DNA from: a virus
Direction: 5' to 3' (one strand)
DNA: 55,797 bases
Virus record (IMG/VR): IMGVR_UViG_3300032087_002848
Location: 1-55,797 of that record
Made by a program: the position numbers and the translations under genes
The notes under the pieces: model-generated
What the model saw: the letters and a program-made list of their open reading frames with translations, nothing else
Told to the model about the DNA's origin: nothing
The model's database searches: none
In this document: positions 46,301 to 55,179 of the stretch, one piece after another
Numbering within the stretch: the stretch's first letter is position 1
Layout of the letters: every line of letters begins with the position of its first letter

Positions 46301-47201
46301 CTAACCTTGGACCTGTTTGTCCCGGATATGTTGCTTCTGCATATCTTGCACCTACACCCGACCCCAAAACAGGTACAGCTTCGCCCAAAACAGTTAAACC
46401 AGCGCCTACTTTTGAAGCTTTAGCTGATCGGCCCATGCCTTCGATCATGTTTTCGATAGCCGCCGTCATCCGTGTGGCAACAGGCGCTGAAGCATCTTCC
46501 GCTAAATTAGCAATAAAGTCCCGTGCAGCGCGATTCGTGAACTGTTTCATAAGAAAAGGGAACTGTATGCCCGCGGTACCACCGCCAAGGGTACGCACCA
46601 TTTCTACGTTGGCTTTTTGCCCCGGTAATATTGGAACATCTGGGCCAAAAATACCTTCTTCTAAAGCATCTGCACCTTCATATAAAAGCATACCACTGCC
46701 GATAAAGGCCGCTAAAGGAGGTGCGGCCTGTAAACCAAACTGTAATATACTTGTGGGCGGCTTACGAAAGGTTCTTGCAGCAGTCATTTGTGCTGCTTTT
46801 GTGCCAGCAGCCACACTAGGTGCAGTTTTGAAAAACTCAGAAAAGAAGGCTCCGGGTAAAGAGCCTATTTCAGCGTTAGATAATAGCGCGGAGATAGCAT
46901 CAGGGTTCTGAAATCGAACAGCACGTTCCGCGGGGAGCATATCGCGGATAGGCTTCTGTTCTCCATTAACTTCCATTGTGTATTGAGGTGAAAGCTGGTC
47001 AAAAAAGGTAGCTTTCCCTGATTTGATCAGGTCATAGTTGAAGAAATTGGGGTCTTCCTGAATTTGATCAGCAAAATCTACCGAAAAGGTGTTAACCAAA
47101 TCTTTGGCCAAATAATCGGAAGCTTCCTGCCCGAAGTTAAGGCGAAAATCGTCAATTATCTCAGGTTTGAGCTCAACTTTATTGATCGTGAGATCAGCCA
47201 T
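43386..47201 (-). CDS. Very large internal virion protein (1271 aa)
   Basis: A helical protein of 1271 residues with long coiled-coil stretches and a hydrophobic N-terminal region (PLAAFIGSGMLLYEGADAL, about residues 160-180). The C-terminus is Pro-rich and ends with a SRYAAMFPTDIASGL motif. Size and position after other internal proteins fit a podovirus ejection or internal core protein. No lysozyme or transglycosylase motif was recognised. Confidence 0.72.
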   Translation of the reverse strand: MADLTINKVELKPEIIDDFRLNFGQEASDYLAKDLVNTFSVDFADQIQEDPNFFNYDLIKSGKATFFDQLSPQYTMEVNGEQKPIRDMLPAERAVRFQNPDAISALLSNAEIGSLPGAFFSEFFKTAPSVAAGTKAAQMTAARTFRKPPTSILQFGLQAAPPLAAFIGSGMLLYEGADALEEGIFGPDVPILPGQKANVEMVRTLGGGTAGIQFPFLMKQFTNRAARDFIANLAEDASAPVATRMTAAIENMIEGMGRSAKASKVGAGLTVLGEAVPVLGSGVGARYAEATYPGQTGPRLASELIGGNTFAATLSKLMPKAYNIVKENGDAGDVLIGKVATGKQRKLFNRMNELFELHGGNYEKMMADLNNAETRAILSEVFPDVEFTAGQRLEDDTGLLMMVEAAMAKQNPELMATKMKADRNAKEFFDNWIKGLISEGSQDALKTAAVLRRGMFDDALKTRLTAAVDARIKAAQQLLKGPINERSQQAFSGMLADTIDSQLELARRREKALWDKVGRFTVFNPQEIIEGSVTPSFILKYDELLQDILPEYRDEFIAAAPALHKTVQNMKQRLGLDIRQGIAEQKGVISRLTRQDADSVNALNTLINQEAGEGASLSNRLAAAKKISSQLEDKSKFAMLYGNRFTNAQKSTMLPAARAQAKILELEIAKADPSRVSPVTADELVKLRREVLNDASNLYSGATTRRGTANQARQFGEIAEAILDDMNTVEDGVNDAYDVARSYSAALNDVYTRSIVGKARAETAMGARRIPPELLTQQFIRGNPDVTDLRIQELQGIAEFAQEQGFEGATKTFTTINNIMESAIRDARKKSVFPPGHSREGQVNADALARWKQENAETLSRFPALEQDLDNAIAAQRTFEVYDARSAESKKLADSQSYLAGLIGNSSPTAAISEAMNFVPKKGTVKDPVGGLKRLFRLTTVKYRGPDGKLLPKEEQDAIRAKINEGFENAILQYAFMNAGGESIKTFDPITFHKIMFSPVKGQGAGLSGGSQSLVDIAKQYGIMDKNQITRMRTISNQMVRLAAADAAGKLDDPELIQQAGPIFDFYVGMVGLAGGSKAYKALMGGESGTGAISAAAAGKRFILDMFKHNPSSKRMEAMQMLFADPELAATLLRPATNAKQKQNQLSRIQRILSDKGFEVAAGQSPYIIREMYEDEDRGTGITREEMLERMGLSDDQSSVRPELLQPNNLPSQPAAPTTSVASAAPVQPRPITPPPAASGPVDRSRYAAMFPTDIASGLIRQGQGIGSLMG

Positions 47202-47203
47202 GT

Positions 47204-49963
47204 TTAGTCGCTCCCCTCGACTGCTCCAGCACTTTTATTAACTCTTGGAAGATTACCCGTAATCCCACCACCGGAAGAGGAACTAACACCCGCGCCGCGG
47301 CCCCCGATGTTTGCTTCGTAAGCAAGAATTGCTGCGGTGTATTCAGCAATAAGTTTTTCGGTATCCATTACTGCAAGTCTAGCTTGTTCTACTGTTTCCG
47401 AACTAAATGCACCCGGTACTTGTTCGGCTCTATCTAATATATATTTCGCACGAGCATAACCGGAAGCCAAAGAATTTCTTACTGTGCGGAGTTGCTGAAG
47501 GGCACCCACATCAGACTTTGCCCCGCTTGGAAGGAAGCCCTTAACTTCTTGCATAATAAGCTCTACATCCAAAGCAAAGACTTTACCTTTAGTATCCGCT
47601 CTAAGGACATTTTGCGTCCGACGACCAAGGGACGCAAGTTCTTTATCAGCAGCACTTGTGATCTTGCTCTCTCTACCGGCATAGCCCGTACCCAGACCCA
47701 ATTCTGCAAGCTGTCCAGCAATACCATTGAAGAAGCGGTTAAGCGAAGAAACAAAACCTTGCGATTTAGTGTAATCCAAGCCCGTAATAATAAAGGTTGG
47801 ATCAGCCGTGGCCCGCTCAATATTAACCGTGCCGTCTGGGTTGATCAGAGGCACATCTTGCGACGGACCGAGCTTTTGCATCTCCTCTTGCGATAAATCC
47901 AACGTGTTAAGAGGAACAGGTGATTTAAGGTTAGAATTACCCAATATACGCTTTTTAATTGCTTCCTTAACAAAATCAGGTAGCTGTCGTTTCTGCATAA
48001 ACCCACGGGCATCCGGAACAGGGGCCGTGTAAGCTGCAATCATGCTATCCATTATCCTGTCATCACCGCCCTCGGCATAGGCATCAATAGCCTTAACACC
48101 TTCTGCAACTTCACCAAGAGAGAAATAACGAAGGGCTTTGTCAGCGCTGCCCTTGCCAAAGATATCTGGCGGAGTGTCAGCCTTTTCATAAGGACGAAAG
48201 GCATCCGCACCAAAAGCATCTTTAAGGGAACTTATTTCTTTTTCGTTGAGATAAAGAGGGGTTCCCGCAGGTATACTCTGTCCTTTAATAACCATGTCTT
48301 TGGTATTAATGACAGGCTTAGTGGACTCTGGACCTTGTGTTGTGGTAACACCACCCAGTGTACCACCAAGGCCACCTTCATCTACAGGTGTAATGGCTTT
48401 TTCGTAAGCGTCCGTGCCTTTTCTATACACTCTGCGGCTACCATCAGGGAAAACGATGTTTACGTCTTCTTTCTCTTCTGCTTTGTAAGGTTTAACCGAG
48501 GTTGCAAAACCTTCAATTTTATCCGCTTCTCCCGAATCTATTGCAATAATAGTTCCGGGCAGTTGTTGCTGACCCTCATAAAAAATAGGTTTTGTTACTT
48601 CGTAAAACTTCTTAGCTCCACCCTCACCGCTTACTTCTTTGTAGGGTTTCAAAGCATCCGGATCTATTTTGGCCACCTGATTTGGACGTAGGTTTAAAAT
48701 TTTACCTTTGGGGTATTCTACCCCATCAAGCACTATAGGCTTTTGTGTGACAAAAGCTTTGGTGGCTTTTACCTCTGTAGTTTTAGATTTAAGCCTTTGT
48801 AAGGCTCGAGCTTCTTTAGCAGCAACTTCTGCCGCCAACTTAGTTTCAGCCGACTGCAACGCAGCTAAATCAAGGGCGCGCTCTTCCTTCTTAGAAGCTT
48901 TTTCGGCCTTCGCCTGCTCCGCCACTCTAGCAGCAATAGTCTGTGGTAGCTTAGTTTGTGCCGCAACAAAAGCAAGCCGCTCTGCCGGGCTCATACCAGA
49001 TCGCTCTCCGGGCACTCCACCCGCATAAGCAAGACCCATCTGCGCTATATCAAAAAGTATTTGCGCCTGCATGGCGTCTTTATCTTTTTCGAGTTGCGCG
49101 GCGCGTTCTTCGGGATCACCTAAACCATACTTACGATAAATTGCTTTTTGAGCGTCCATCAGTTGACCAAGACGTGTTCCGTCGCCTTGAGTTGGTGCGG
49201 GCACCGCGTCGTTGTTCGCAGCTAATCCGTAAAGCGCTAAACTGTCTTCAAGGCCCAGATCAAACCCACCACCAGCTACCCGGTTCCTATTCTCTGGAGC
49301 AAAGTATTGAACCGGCTGGTTGTATCCGCGGCGGACCAGCCCGCCTTGGTTAAAATTTACGGGAGGCGGGCCCTCCATACCCATAGGAGGCATCTCTTCT
49401 GGTGGCGGTTCAGACACCGTAGACATAATACCTCCGGCCATATCGCCTTCAACCGGTTGAGTCATCTCAGCTTCGGCCAAGCCCCCAATGCCTTGGTCCA
49501 CGGCGTTCATCATCATTACCGGCTGAAGAAGAGCCAAAACAGATTCAGGGGTTTCTCCCGCATCTTCTGGACCGACTATTTCAGCAAGCTCTTCGTAGCG
49601 TGATTCTAACGGAGCCTCATCGCCCCGAATGGAGTTAATTACTGTCTCAAAGTCTTCAGCGTCATCTAAGTTACTGATGCTCTGTTGTGCAGAACCGAGC
49701 ATTTGCTCCAGAACTGCTGGGTCCATCGACTGCATAGCAACAGAAGCCGCTTCAGGAGGAACTGCATCTTGAGCCGCCATGCCGCCAGCCATGCCGGGAG
49801 CCGCAGCCATAATCCCAGCCATGCCGCCGTCCTGCATAAACTTCACACCTCGACCCATCAAGATGTCTTTTTGAGTTATCTTGCCGTCGTTATTTAAGTC
49901 GGGAAACCCGGCTGCGCCGCCATTCCGGAACATTTGACGATCCATTACACCTCGGTTCATCAT
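47204..49963 (-). CDS. Large virion protein with EF-hand-like loop (919 aa)
   Basis: Residues about 20-40 (FPDLNNDGKITQKDILMG) carry an EF-hand/dockerin-type calcium-binding loop (D-x-N-x-D-G-x-I-x(3)-D). The rest is largely helical with Gln/Ala/Glu-rich segments and GGLV-type motifs. It is one of four large proteins in the ejection cluster. Calcium binding is inferred from the motif only; the protein is probably internal or tail-associated. Confidence 0.7.
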   Translation of the reverse strand: MMNRGVMDRQMFRNGGAAGFPDLNNDGKITQKDILMGRGVKFMQDGGMAGIMAAAPGMAGGMAAQDAVPPEAASVAMQSMDPAVLEQMLGSAQQSISNLDDAEDFETVINSIRGDEAPLESRYEELAEIVGPEDAGETPESVLALLQPVMMMNAVDQGIGGLAEAEMTQPVEGDMAGGIMSTVSEPPPEEMPPMGMEGPPPVNFNQGGLVRRGYNQPVQYFAPENRNRVAGGGFDLGLEDSLALYGLAANNDAVPAPTQGDGTRLGQLMDAQKAIYRKYGLGDPEERAAQLEKDKDAMQAQILFDIAQMGLAYAGGVPGERSGMSPAERLAFVAAQTKLPQTIAARVAEQAKAEKASKKEERALDLAALQSAETKLAAEVAAKEARALQRLKSKTTEVKATKAFVTQKPIVLDGVEYPKGKILNLRPNQVAKIDPDALKPYKEVSGEGGAKKFYEVTKPIFYEGQQQLPGTIIAIDSGEADKIEGFATSVKPYKAEEKEDVNIVFPDGSRRVYRKGTDAYEKAITPVDEGGLGGTLGGVTTTQGPESTKPVINTKDMVIKGQSIPAGTPLYLNEKEISSLKDAFGADAFRPYEKADTPPDIFGKGSADKALRYFSLGEVAEGVKAIDAYAEGGDDRIMDSMIAAYTAPVPDARGFMQKRQLPDFVKEAIKKRILGNSNLKSPVPLNTLDLSQEEMQKLGPSQDVPLINPDGTVNIERATADPTFIITGLDYTKSQGFVSSLNRFFNGIAGQLAELGLGTGYAGRESKITSAADKELASLGRRTQNVLRADTKGKVFALDVELIMQEVKGFLPSGAKSDVGALQQLRTVRNSLASGYARAKYILDRAEQVPGAFSSETVEQARLAVMDTEKLIAEYTAAILAYEANIGGRGAGVSSSSGGGITGNLPRVNKSAGAVEGSD

Positions 49964-50985
49964 CCGAATAAACCCCCTGCTAATTTACTGGCACCCGCTG
50001 CTGCGGAAAGACCCGCTATACCTAAACCAAGATATTGTTGTGCGGGCGATACGTTAGGCGCGGTAGACGCTGCAATAGTCTGCTGCGTAGACGGCGCACC
50101 TTTATAAATGTCTGAAAGATACGCAAACCGTTGATAGGGCTCATACAACTGAGCAAGCTCGCTCTGCCGTTGTGCTTCCAAAGTGGCTTGCTGTTGAGCC
50201 TGCTGCTGTTTTCCAAGCTCAAATTGAGTTGTGATGTCGCGAAGAGCAGACTGTTGAGCAAGTTCGCCAAGGCTGGCCTGCTGTAGACCAAGCTGACCAA
50301 GCGCCTGACCGGTTTGCAACCCAAGCTGACCAAGCGTTTGACCGGCCTGCAAGCCCAGCGATCCAATGCCTTGAGCCGCGGCCAACCGGCGTTGCTGCTC
50401 GTTTTGTGCCGCCTGTTGCGCCTGCATAAAGTTTTGAGCCTGAGATTGAGCCAAAGCAGCCGCTTCGTTGCGCCCGATTTCCGCTTGCTGGATCGCGGCC
50501 CGTGATCCGCCGAACGCGGACGGTCCACCGGGAGCACCGACAGCGCCTAAATTGGCCGCGGCCCGTTGTTGAGCAAAACTACGGCTTATTTCGTCCTGAA
50601 CCGCCTGTTGATAGGGATTCATGTATTGAGCTATTTGCGCCCCACTTACAGGAGCGGCACCTTGCTGGTACATTTGACCAGCAGTGCCATAAGCACCTTG
50701 TATATATGGCGTAGCTGTTTGCCCTGCACCTATAAGTGTAGGTGCGGCCATACCCATTGTTTGACCAGAAGTATCAAGATAAGGCTGGTAACCCCCAATA
50801 CCGCCGGAAGCAGGAGAAGCCGCTTGAATAGCAGCCTGTTGTAGCCCAGACATCTGAGCTACTTGTTGGGTTGGAAGCGTGATCCGTTGGTTGGCTAAAC
50901 CTTTAGCGCTTTCAAGAAGCCCTAGCTTGTAAGCCTCAATTTCAGGGGCTTCACGGACTATTTGTACTTGGGTTTCAGTAGCCAT
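49960..50985 (-). CDS. Gln/Ala-rich internal virion protein (341 aa)
   Basis: A long Ala/Gln-rich helical protein (about residues 140-290), with a repeated GLQAGQTLGQLGLQTGQALGQ segment, and a hydrophobic Gly/Ala-rich C-terminus (YLGLGIAGLSAAAGASKLAG). This composition is typical of internal or ejection proteins of podoviruses. It overlaps the next gene by 4 bp. Function inferred. Confidence 0.7.
   Translation of the reverse strand: MATETQVQIVREAPEIEAYKLGLLESAKGLANQRITLPTQQVAQMSGLQQAAIQAASPASGGIGGYQPYLDTSGQTMGMAAPTLIGAGQTATPYIQGAYGTAGQMYQQGAAPVSGAQIAQYMNPYQQAVQDEISRSFAQQRAAANLGAVGAPGGPSAFGGSRAAIQQAEIGRNEAAALAQSQAQNFMQAQQAAQNEQQRRLAAAQGIGSLGLQAGQTLGQLGLQTGQALGQLGLQQASLGELAQQSALRDITTQFELGKQQQAQQQATLEAQRQSELAQLYEPYQRFAYLSDIYKGAPSTQQTIAASTAPNVSPAQQYLGLGIAGLSAAAGASKLAGGLFG
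50491..50526. repeat. GC-rich element copy in ejection-protein gene
   Basis: The sequence gatcgcggcccgtgatccgcc followed by gaacgcggacggtcc combines several element units inside the 341-aa gene. Confidence 0.5.
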
Positions 50986-52805
50986 TACGCCATTCTCCGC
51001 CCGCGGGACTCAAGATTTCGCATCATCCCGTACATGTTGTTTATGCCCTGACGGACGTTCCCGTTTCCAAGCCCGCGGACTGCGTCAGTTGTCATAACGA
51101 ACTCACCCGGCATGAGCATTGCACGAACACTGTCCTTACCGGGTATACCTTCGTCAGGCATGATACCACCTACACGACGTGGGAAGATCTCTCCACCTTC
51201 GGCAGCGGCCTGAATAGGCCTATACATGTTGCGGTAACGGGCGGTTCCAAAAGGGTCTGGGTTGTAAGTGCGAGGACCGGGTAGTCCCGCGTATTGTGTA
51301 GCAACCTCATAAGGTCCTTCAGCGCTTCGGAGCTCGTAGTTAGCAAGCCTATATCTGGTAGGGTCTTGTTCGAGAAGGTCTGATCCCGAGGGTCCTTGGA
51401 TAGCGTCGATATCCAGCTCTTCCTGTGGTGGAGTATCAAAGGCCCCCGCAGCATATGCCGCGCCACCTGCTAATGCAGCGGCTGGCAAGTAAGTGCGGAT
51501 AAGGCTCGGAGCGGCTTCCGCGGCTAGTTGCTTGGCCATATCTAAGGATATCCGGCCTTGGTTAGCTTGATAAATTTCTGTAGCAGTTGGCCCGGATGGC
51601 AAGAAAGCGTTTTGTAGCCCTTCTACAAAGCCAACGTCGTCGCCGGGTGTAACAGCGCCTTTGAGGCTTTCAAAGAAGCCGGGTGTTTCTGGAACATTAA
51701 CGCTTGGAGCGGCGGGAGCGGCGGGAGCGGCGGGAGCAGTGGGGGTAGAAAGAGAAACTTGTTGGAAAGCTGCTCCACTATCTGCTACTGGCATAACCGT
51801 TCCGTCGGGGGCAACCGCATATGGCCTACCGTAAGCGTCAAGACCTGTTGAACCGGGCTGGTTAACAAGAGATGATGCAGGCTGGTTAGTGACAGATGTT
51901 GCGGCTTCCCTTACAGAAGGAACGGCGGCTTTAGGTACGTCCGAGCCGAACATGTCCATGTATCTAGTGTCTTGGTAAGCAGTTCCACCTTCTGAAGCAG
52001 GACCCGCAGTCATGTTTGACATGGAGATACCAGAGAAGTCCCCACCAAGTGCGCTACCAATGCTCTTAAATCCTGCGCTCAAGTTAGCGGGATTAGCAGC
52101 CTTACCTATAGAAGAGAAGAACCCTTGTCCGGACAGAGCCCCGGAAGCGCCAGCAAAGAGAGCACCTGTGCCACCAGAAATAAGTGCGGATTTAAATGCG
52201 TCCCCTATACTACCGCCTTGTATCAACGTCGCGATACCGGAACCCAGTGCTGCACCATAAATAGGACCAAATATAGCTGTTCCTACAATCGGTAGGACAA
52301 TCGGAGCTACCTTCTTAGCTACCTTTACAACACCTTTAACAGCCTTTTTAAGAGTTTTTGTAACCTTTTTGGCTGCCTTAGATATTGATTTAACACCTTT
52401 TTTAAACGCTCGGCCAATACTACCAAAGGAGAAAAACTCCGGCATACCGGTTTCCGGGTTGATCGAGTTAGCACCAGAACCGACAACGTAGCGTTCAGGG
52501 TCTTCAACACCTAATTCGCGTAAATGATCAAAAATAGAATCTCGAAGCTTTGGGTTGTTTTCAATCAGGGCTTTTGGAACAACCAGCTCACCGGTCTCGA
52601 CGTGAGCTACAGTGTCATCACCAAAACGACCGTATGAGGCCATTCTGTCTGCCACGTCTTGGAAATTAGCAATACCGGAAGTACCGAACTCTTCTTCGGT
52701 TTCAGCGCGTTCTAGAGCCTCTAGCTCATCGTCTTCCAGATAGAAGTTGCCAATACCACCTTCTGGAAAAGAAAACTCTTCTTGTTTAACCGCGCTTTTT
52801 GCCAT
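50985..52805 (-). CDS. Putative membrane-active ejection protein (606 aa)
   Basis: Residues about 130-180 form a very basic amphipathic stretch (FKKGVKSISKAAKKVTKTLKK and VVKVAKKVAPIVLPIVGTAI) that leads into Gly/Ala-rich hydrophobic segments, a pattern of pore-forming ejection proteins. A DTVAHVETGELVVPKALIENN motif precedes it. The C-terminus (GKDSVRAMLMPGEFVMTTDAVRG) is a widespread marine phage tail motif. Function inferred. Confidence 0.7.
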   Translation of the reverse strand: MAKSAVKQEEFSFPEGGIGNFYLEDDELEALERAETEEEFGTSGIANFQDVADRMASYGRFGDDTVAHVETGELVVPKALIENNPKLRDSIFDHLRELGVEDPERYVVGSGANSINPETGMPEFFSFGSIGRAFKKGVKSISKAAKKVTKTLKKAVKGVVKVAKKVAPIVLPIVGTAIFGPIYGAALGSGIATLIQGGSIGDAFKSALISGGTGALFAGASGALSGQGFFSSIGKAANPANLSAGFKSIGSALGGDFSGISMSNMTAGPASEGGTAYQDTRYMDMFGSDVPKAAVPSVREAATSVTNQPASSLVNQPGSTGLDAYGRPYAVAPDGTVMPVADSGAAFQQVSLSTPTAPAAPAAPAAPSVNVPETPGFFESLKGAVTPGDDVGFVEGLQNAFLPSGPTATEIYQANQGRISLDMAKQLAAEAAPSLIRTYLPAAALAGGAAYAAGAFDTPPQEELDIDAIQGPSGSDLLEQDPTRYRLANYELRSAEGPYEVATQYAGLPGPRTYNPDPFGTARYRNMYRPIQAAAEGGEIFPRRVGGIMPDEGIPGKDSVRAMLMPGEFVMTTDAVRGLGNGNVRQGINNMYGMMRNLESRGRRMA

Positions 52806-53039
52806 TTATCCCGCTCCACCGCCTAGTGCCTCGGGCACTGTGACTTGAATGATAGTACTTCTTTTTTCATTTCCTGTCCATGAATTGCCGCAATTAGGGC
52901 AGTTCCCGTCTGGGTAACTGGCGATTTCTTCCGGTGTATCAACCTCATTAGGACACGAAGCGCAACTTACTATGTCCCTACTTGTTGACGGACGCCAGCG
53001 GGAGTTGTCTCCCATTACAATAATTGTATCATCGCTCAT
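52806..53039 (-). CDS. Zinc-ribbon protein in tail cluster (77 aa)
   Basis: Contains CASCPNEVDTPEEI and GNCPNCGNSW, a four-cysteine zinc ribbon. It overlaps its 94-aa neighbour by 4 bp. The start (MSDDTIIVMGDNSRWRPSTS) is supported by spacing. A structural zinc-binding role is likely; partner unknown. Confidence 0.68.
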   Translation of the reverse strand: MSDDTIIVMGDNSRWRPSTSRDIVSCASCPNEVDTPEEIASYPDGNCPNCGNSWTGNEKRSTIIQVTVPEALGGGAG

Positions 53040-53320
53040 GGAGTGCTCACCGTAACTGTTCCAACTGCGGCAGTTGCGCTAGTGCTTCCAGAAAATATAT
53101 CATTTTGGCGCACAATACGCAAAAACCCATTTTCCTCAAACAAATCGCCAACTTCCAATGTGTTAGCAACCGAGTCAGACGGGACATCTTGTATGTTTAA
53201 GAGAGGGTTCCGTTGCTCGTCTATGACCCTGTCTAAGTTCCGGGCTAACTGGTTTACAAAGTTCTGGTTATATATATCCGGAGCTACCGGTAAAATGGTA
53301 CGGACAATTTTTGTACTCAT
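53036..53320 (-). CDS. Small structural protein (94 aa)
   Basis: A short protein (MSTKIVRTILPVAPDIYNQN) with a helical middle (VNQLARNLDRVIDEQRNPLL) and a beta-rich C-terminus (TAAVGTVTVSTP). It overlaps both neighbours by 4 bp. Probably a tail component. Confidence 0.65.
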   Translation of the reverse strand: MSTKIVRTILPVAPDIYNQNFVNQLARNLDRVIDEQRNPLLNIQDVPSDSVANTLEVGDLFEENGFLRIVRQNDIFSGSTSATAAVGTVTVSTP

Positions 53321-55176
53321 CGCCTACCGTCCGGTCTCGCATCCAAACGCGGCGTCCCTAACCGCCAATTCACACCCGTGTCGGCATTGCTGATCTTGAA
53401 GTTCATGCTGCGGCCACGGGCCCGTAAGAACACCTGATTGGTATAGATGTCAGAGCTACTCTCTTCTACACTACCAGATACCGTCTCTGTAACAGCCTTT
53501 CCGTTAAAATCACGAGACTGCATGGACATAGTTACTGCCGGGGTAGCATCCGTAGACCCGTCAAAGGACAAATCAGGGATAACGCGGCGGATCAGCATGA
53601 ACTGGTCCCCGTCACCTATATCAAAATCTGCCGACTGAATATATGCCGGAACGGCACTAGCCGGAGCCGTGCTGCCGTCATCTAACCCATATTCGTGGTT
53701 ATAAAGATAATAGTCCGTGCTAGCAGACTGCGGATAGCTGCGTTGACCCGACGCTCGGTCATTCCAAGCCGTACGGGATAACGTACCGTAATACCAAATC
53801 TGCTGCCCGTAGTTATAGACAACATACCGATCAATCTCGCTTGATCCGGCAGAACAGTAGTACCACCAAACCTCTGTCTGGCTAGCTAAACTACCGGCAA
53901 AAAACTTAAAGGATTGTTGAGGGTTGATGTTGTTAAACACATACTCTCGAACAGAGCATGGAATGGGCTGTATACGACCATCATAAACATAAAAGTTCTC
54001 TTGGCCCATCCAGAAAACCAAGTCGTTCACGCTGATAGCCACGTTAGGTCCAGCAATCCTGACGTTGTCCGCTAAAAGTGCTGTTCCAAACACATACGGC
54101 GCACCGGTAAACTGTACCGAATGCAAAGTGTGGTCTGTCCAAACCAGTATCTGGCGGCTTGTACGCACCGCAGTCATAATCTCAGAGCCTTGTGACAGAC
54201 GTAAATCGCCTGCCGTATTCGTAGCTGTAGGGGTCCAATCGGTGGCCGACTCCTGACTAGACCAGCGGATAAGCAGTGGATCTTGGTCCGCGGACCCTAC
54301 AGGGTTGCACCCAAAAGCTAAAACGTGGCGATCTACTTCAGATACCAGCGTCTTTCTAGCAATAGTTGGTACGTCAGATGCACCGGACAAGCTGCTTAAA
54401 AGCACGGCACGACTGCTAGTCGTACCTGTTGCGTCCCAATAGTAGATTGCGCCGTCAGCTATATTACATATCAGGTCTTCACCAAAATCGTCTGCAAACC
54501 AAAGGCGAAGTGTCTGCCCTGCCAAAGAGCCTGCGCCCGAACCCCACGTAAAACGGCCCCATGTACCAGCACCCCAACCCGGCCCCAGAATAGTGGAGTT
54601 TAGCCCTACACTAATTTGAAACTCTGCCTGACCAGAAGAACCACCACCCGATACACCGCCGGATGTAGCCGAACCTCCAGTATCTGCTGTAAATGTCGTA
54701 GTTGTAGGTGCAGAAACAACCACAAGCTCTTGGTTTAAGTCGTCCGTAGTTAAGCCATCTACGGCGGTTAAACCAGAAAGTGTTACATAATCCCCGACCT
54801 GTGCGCCGTGGGCCGCGGACGTTGTTACGGTGATCACGCCGCTACCTGCACCACCCGAGGTGTTAATAGGGTCGGTAGGTAGGCTTACAGTCGAGCGGAT
54901 TGGTGTGATGTCATAAAGTGCGCCAGAATCCTCAAGGTAGATCTTTTTTTCGCTACCCATAAAGAGCAGGTTTTCAGAGGACAATGTAGTGAAATCGTGC
55001 ATAAACCGCACGTTGCCTGCAAATGGCGAAGAACCCGTCTTGGCCCACCCGCCAATGCGCTCCGGATACCCGTAAGTAAAGCGGATGTAGTTGCCGTCGA
55101 ACCAACCGCCTTCATTAGAGTAGTTCGTACCCTCTCTATTTATTCCGGGTTTAAATTGGAGCTTTGTTAGCGGCAT
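53317..55176 (-). CDS. Large tail/neck structural protein (619 aa)
   Basis: Begins MPLTKLQFKPGINREGTNYS followed by YPERIGGWAKTGSSPFAG. Repeated beta-strand blocks (WGAGTWGRFTWGSG, LVSEVDRHVLAFGCNP, SVNDLVFWMGQENFYVYDG) suggest a beta-propeller, as in P22 gp10-type tail accessory proteins. It is the first large gene after the tail-fibre C-terminus. Function inferred: seals the neck or tail channel. Confidence 0.7.
   Translation of the reverse strand: MPLTKLQFKPGINREGTNYSNEGGWFDGNYIRFTYGYPERIGGWAKTGSSPFAGNVRFMHDFTTLSSENLLFMGSEKKIYLEDSGALYDITPIRSTVSLPTDPINTSGGAGSGVITVTTSAAHGAQVGDYVTLSGLTAVDGLTTDDLNQELVVVSAPTTTTFTADTGGSATSGGVSGGGSSGQAEFQISVGLNSTILGPGWGAGTWGRFTWGSGAGSLAGQTLRLWFADDFGEDLICNIADGAIYYWDATGTTSSRAVLLSSLSGASDVPTIARKTLVSEVDRHVLAFGCNPVGSADQDPLLIRWSSQESATDWTPTATNTAGDLRLSQGSEIMTAVRTSRQILVWTDHTLHSVQFTGAPYVFGTALLADNVRIAGPNVAISVNDLVFWMGQENFYVYDGRIQPIPCSVREYVFNNINPQQSFKFFAGSLASQTEVWWYYCSAGSSEIDRYVVYNYGQQIWYYGTLSRTAWNDRASGQRSYPQSASTDYYLYNHEYGLDDGSTAPASAVPAYIQSADFDIGDGDQFMLIRRVIPDLSFDGSTDATPAVTMSMQSRDFNGKAVTETVSGSVEESSSDIYTNQVFLRARGRSMNFKISNADTGVNWRLGTPRLDARPDGRR
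54283..54298. repeat. GC-rich element copy in tail protein gene
   Basis: The sequence ttggtccgcggaccct contains a perfect 12-bp palindrome GGTCCGCGGACC, the same one as at 23091-23102, here in coding DNA. Confidence 0.65.
54805..54820. repeat. GC-rich element copy in tail protein gene
   Basis: The sequence gccgtgggccgcggac is a further copy inside the 619-aa gene. Confidence 0.5.
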
Positions 55177-55179
55177 TCA

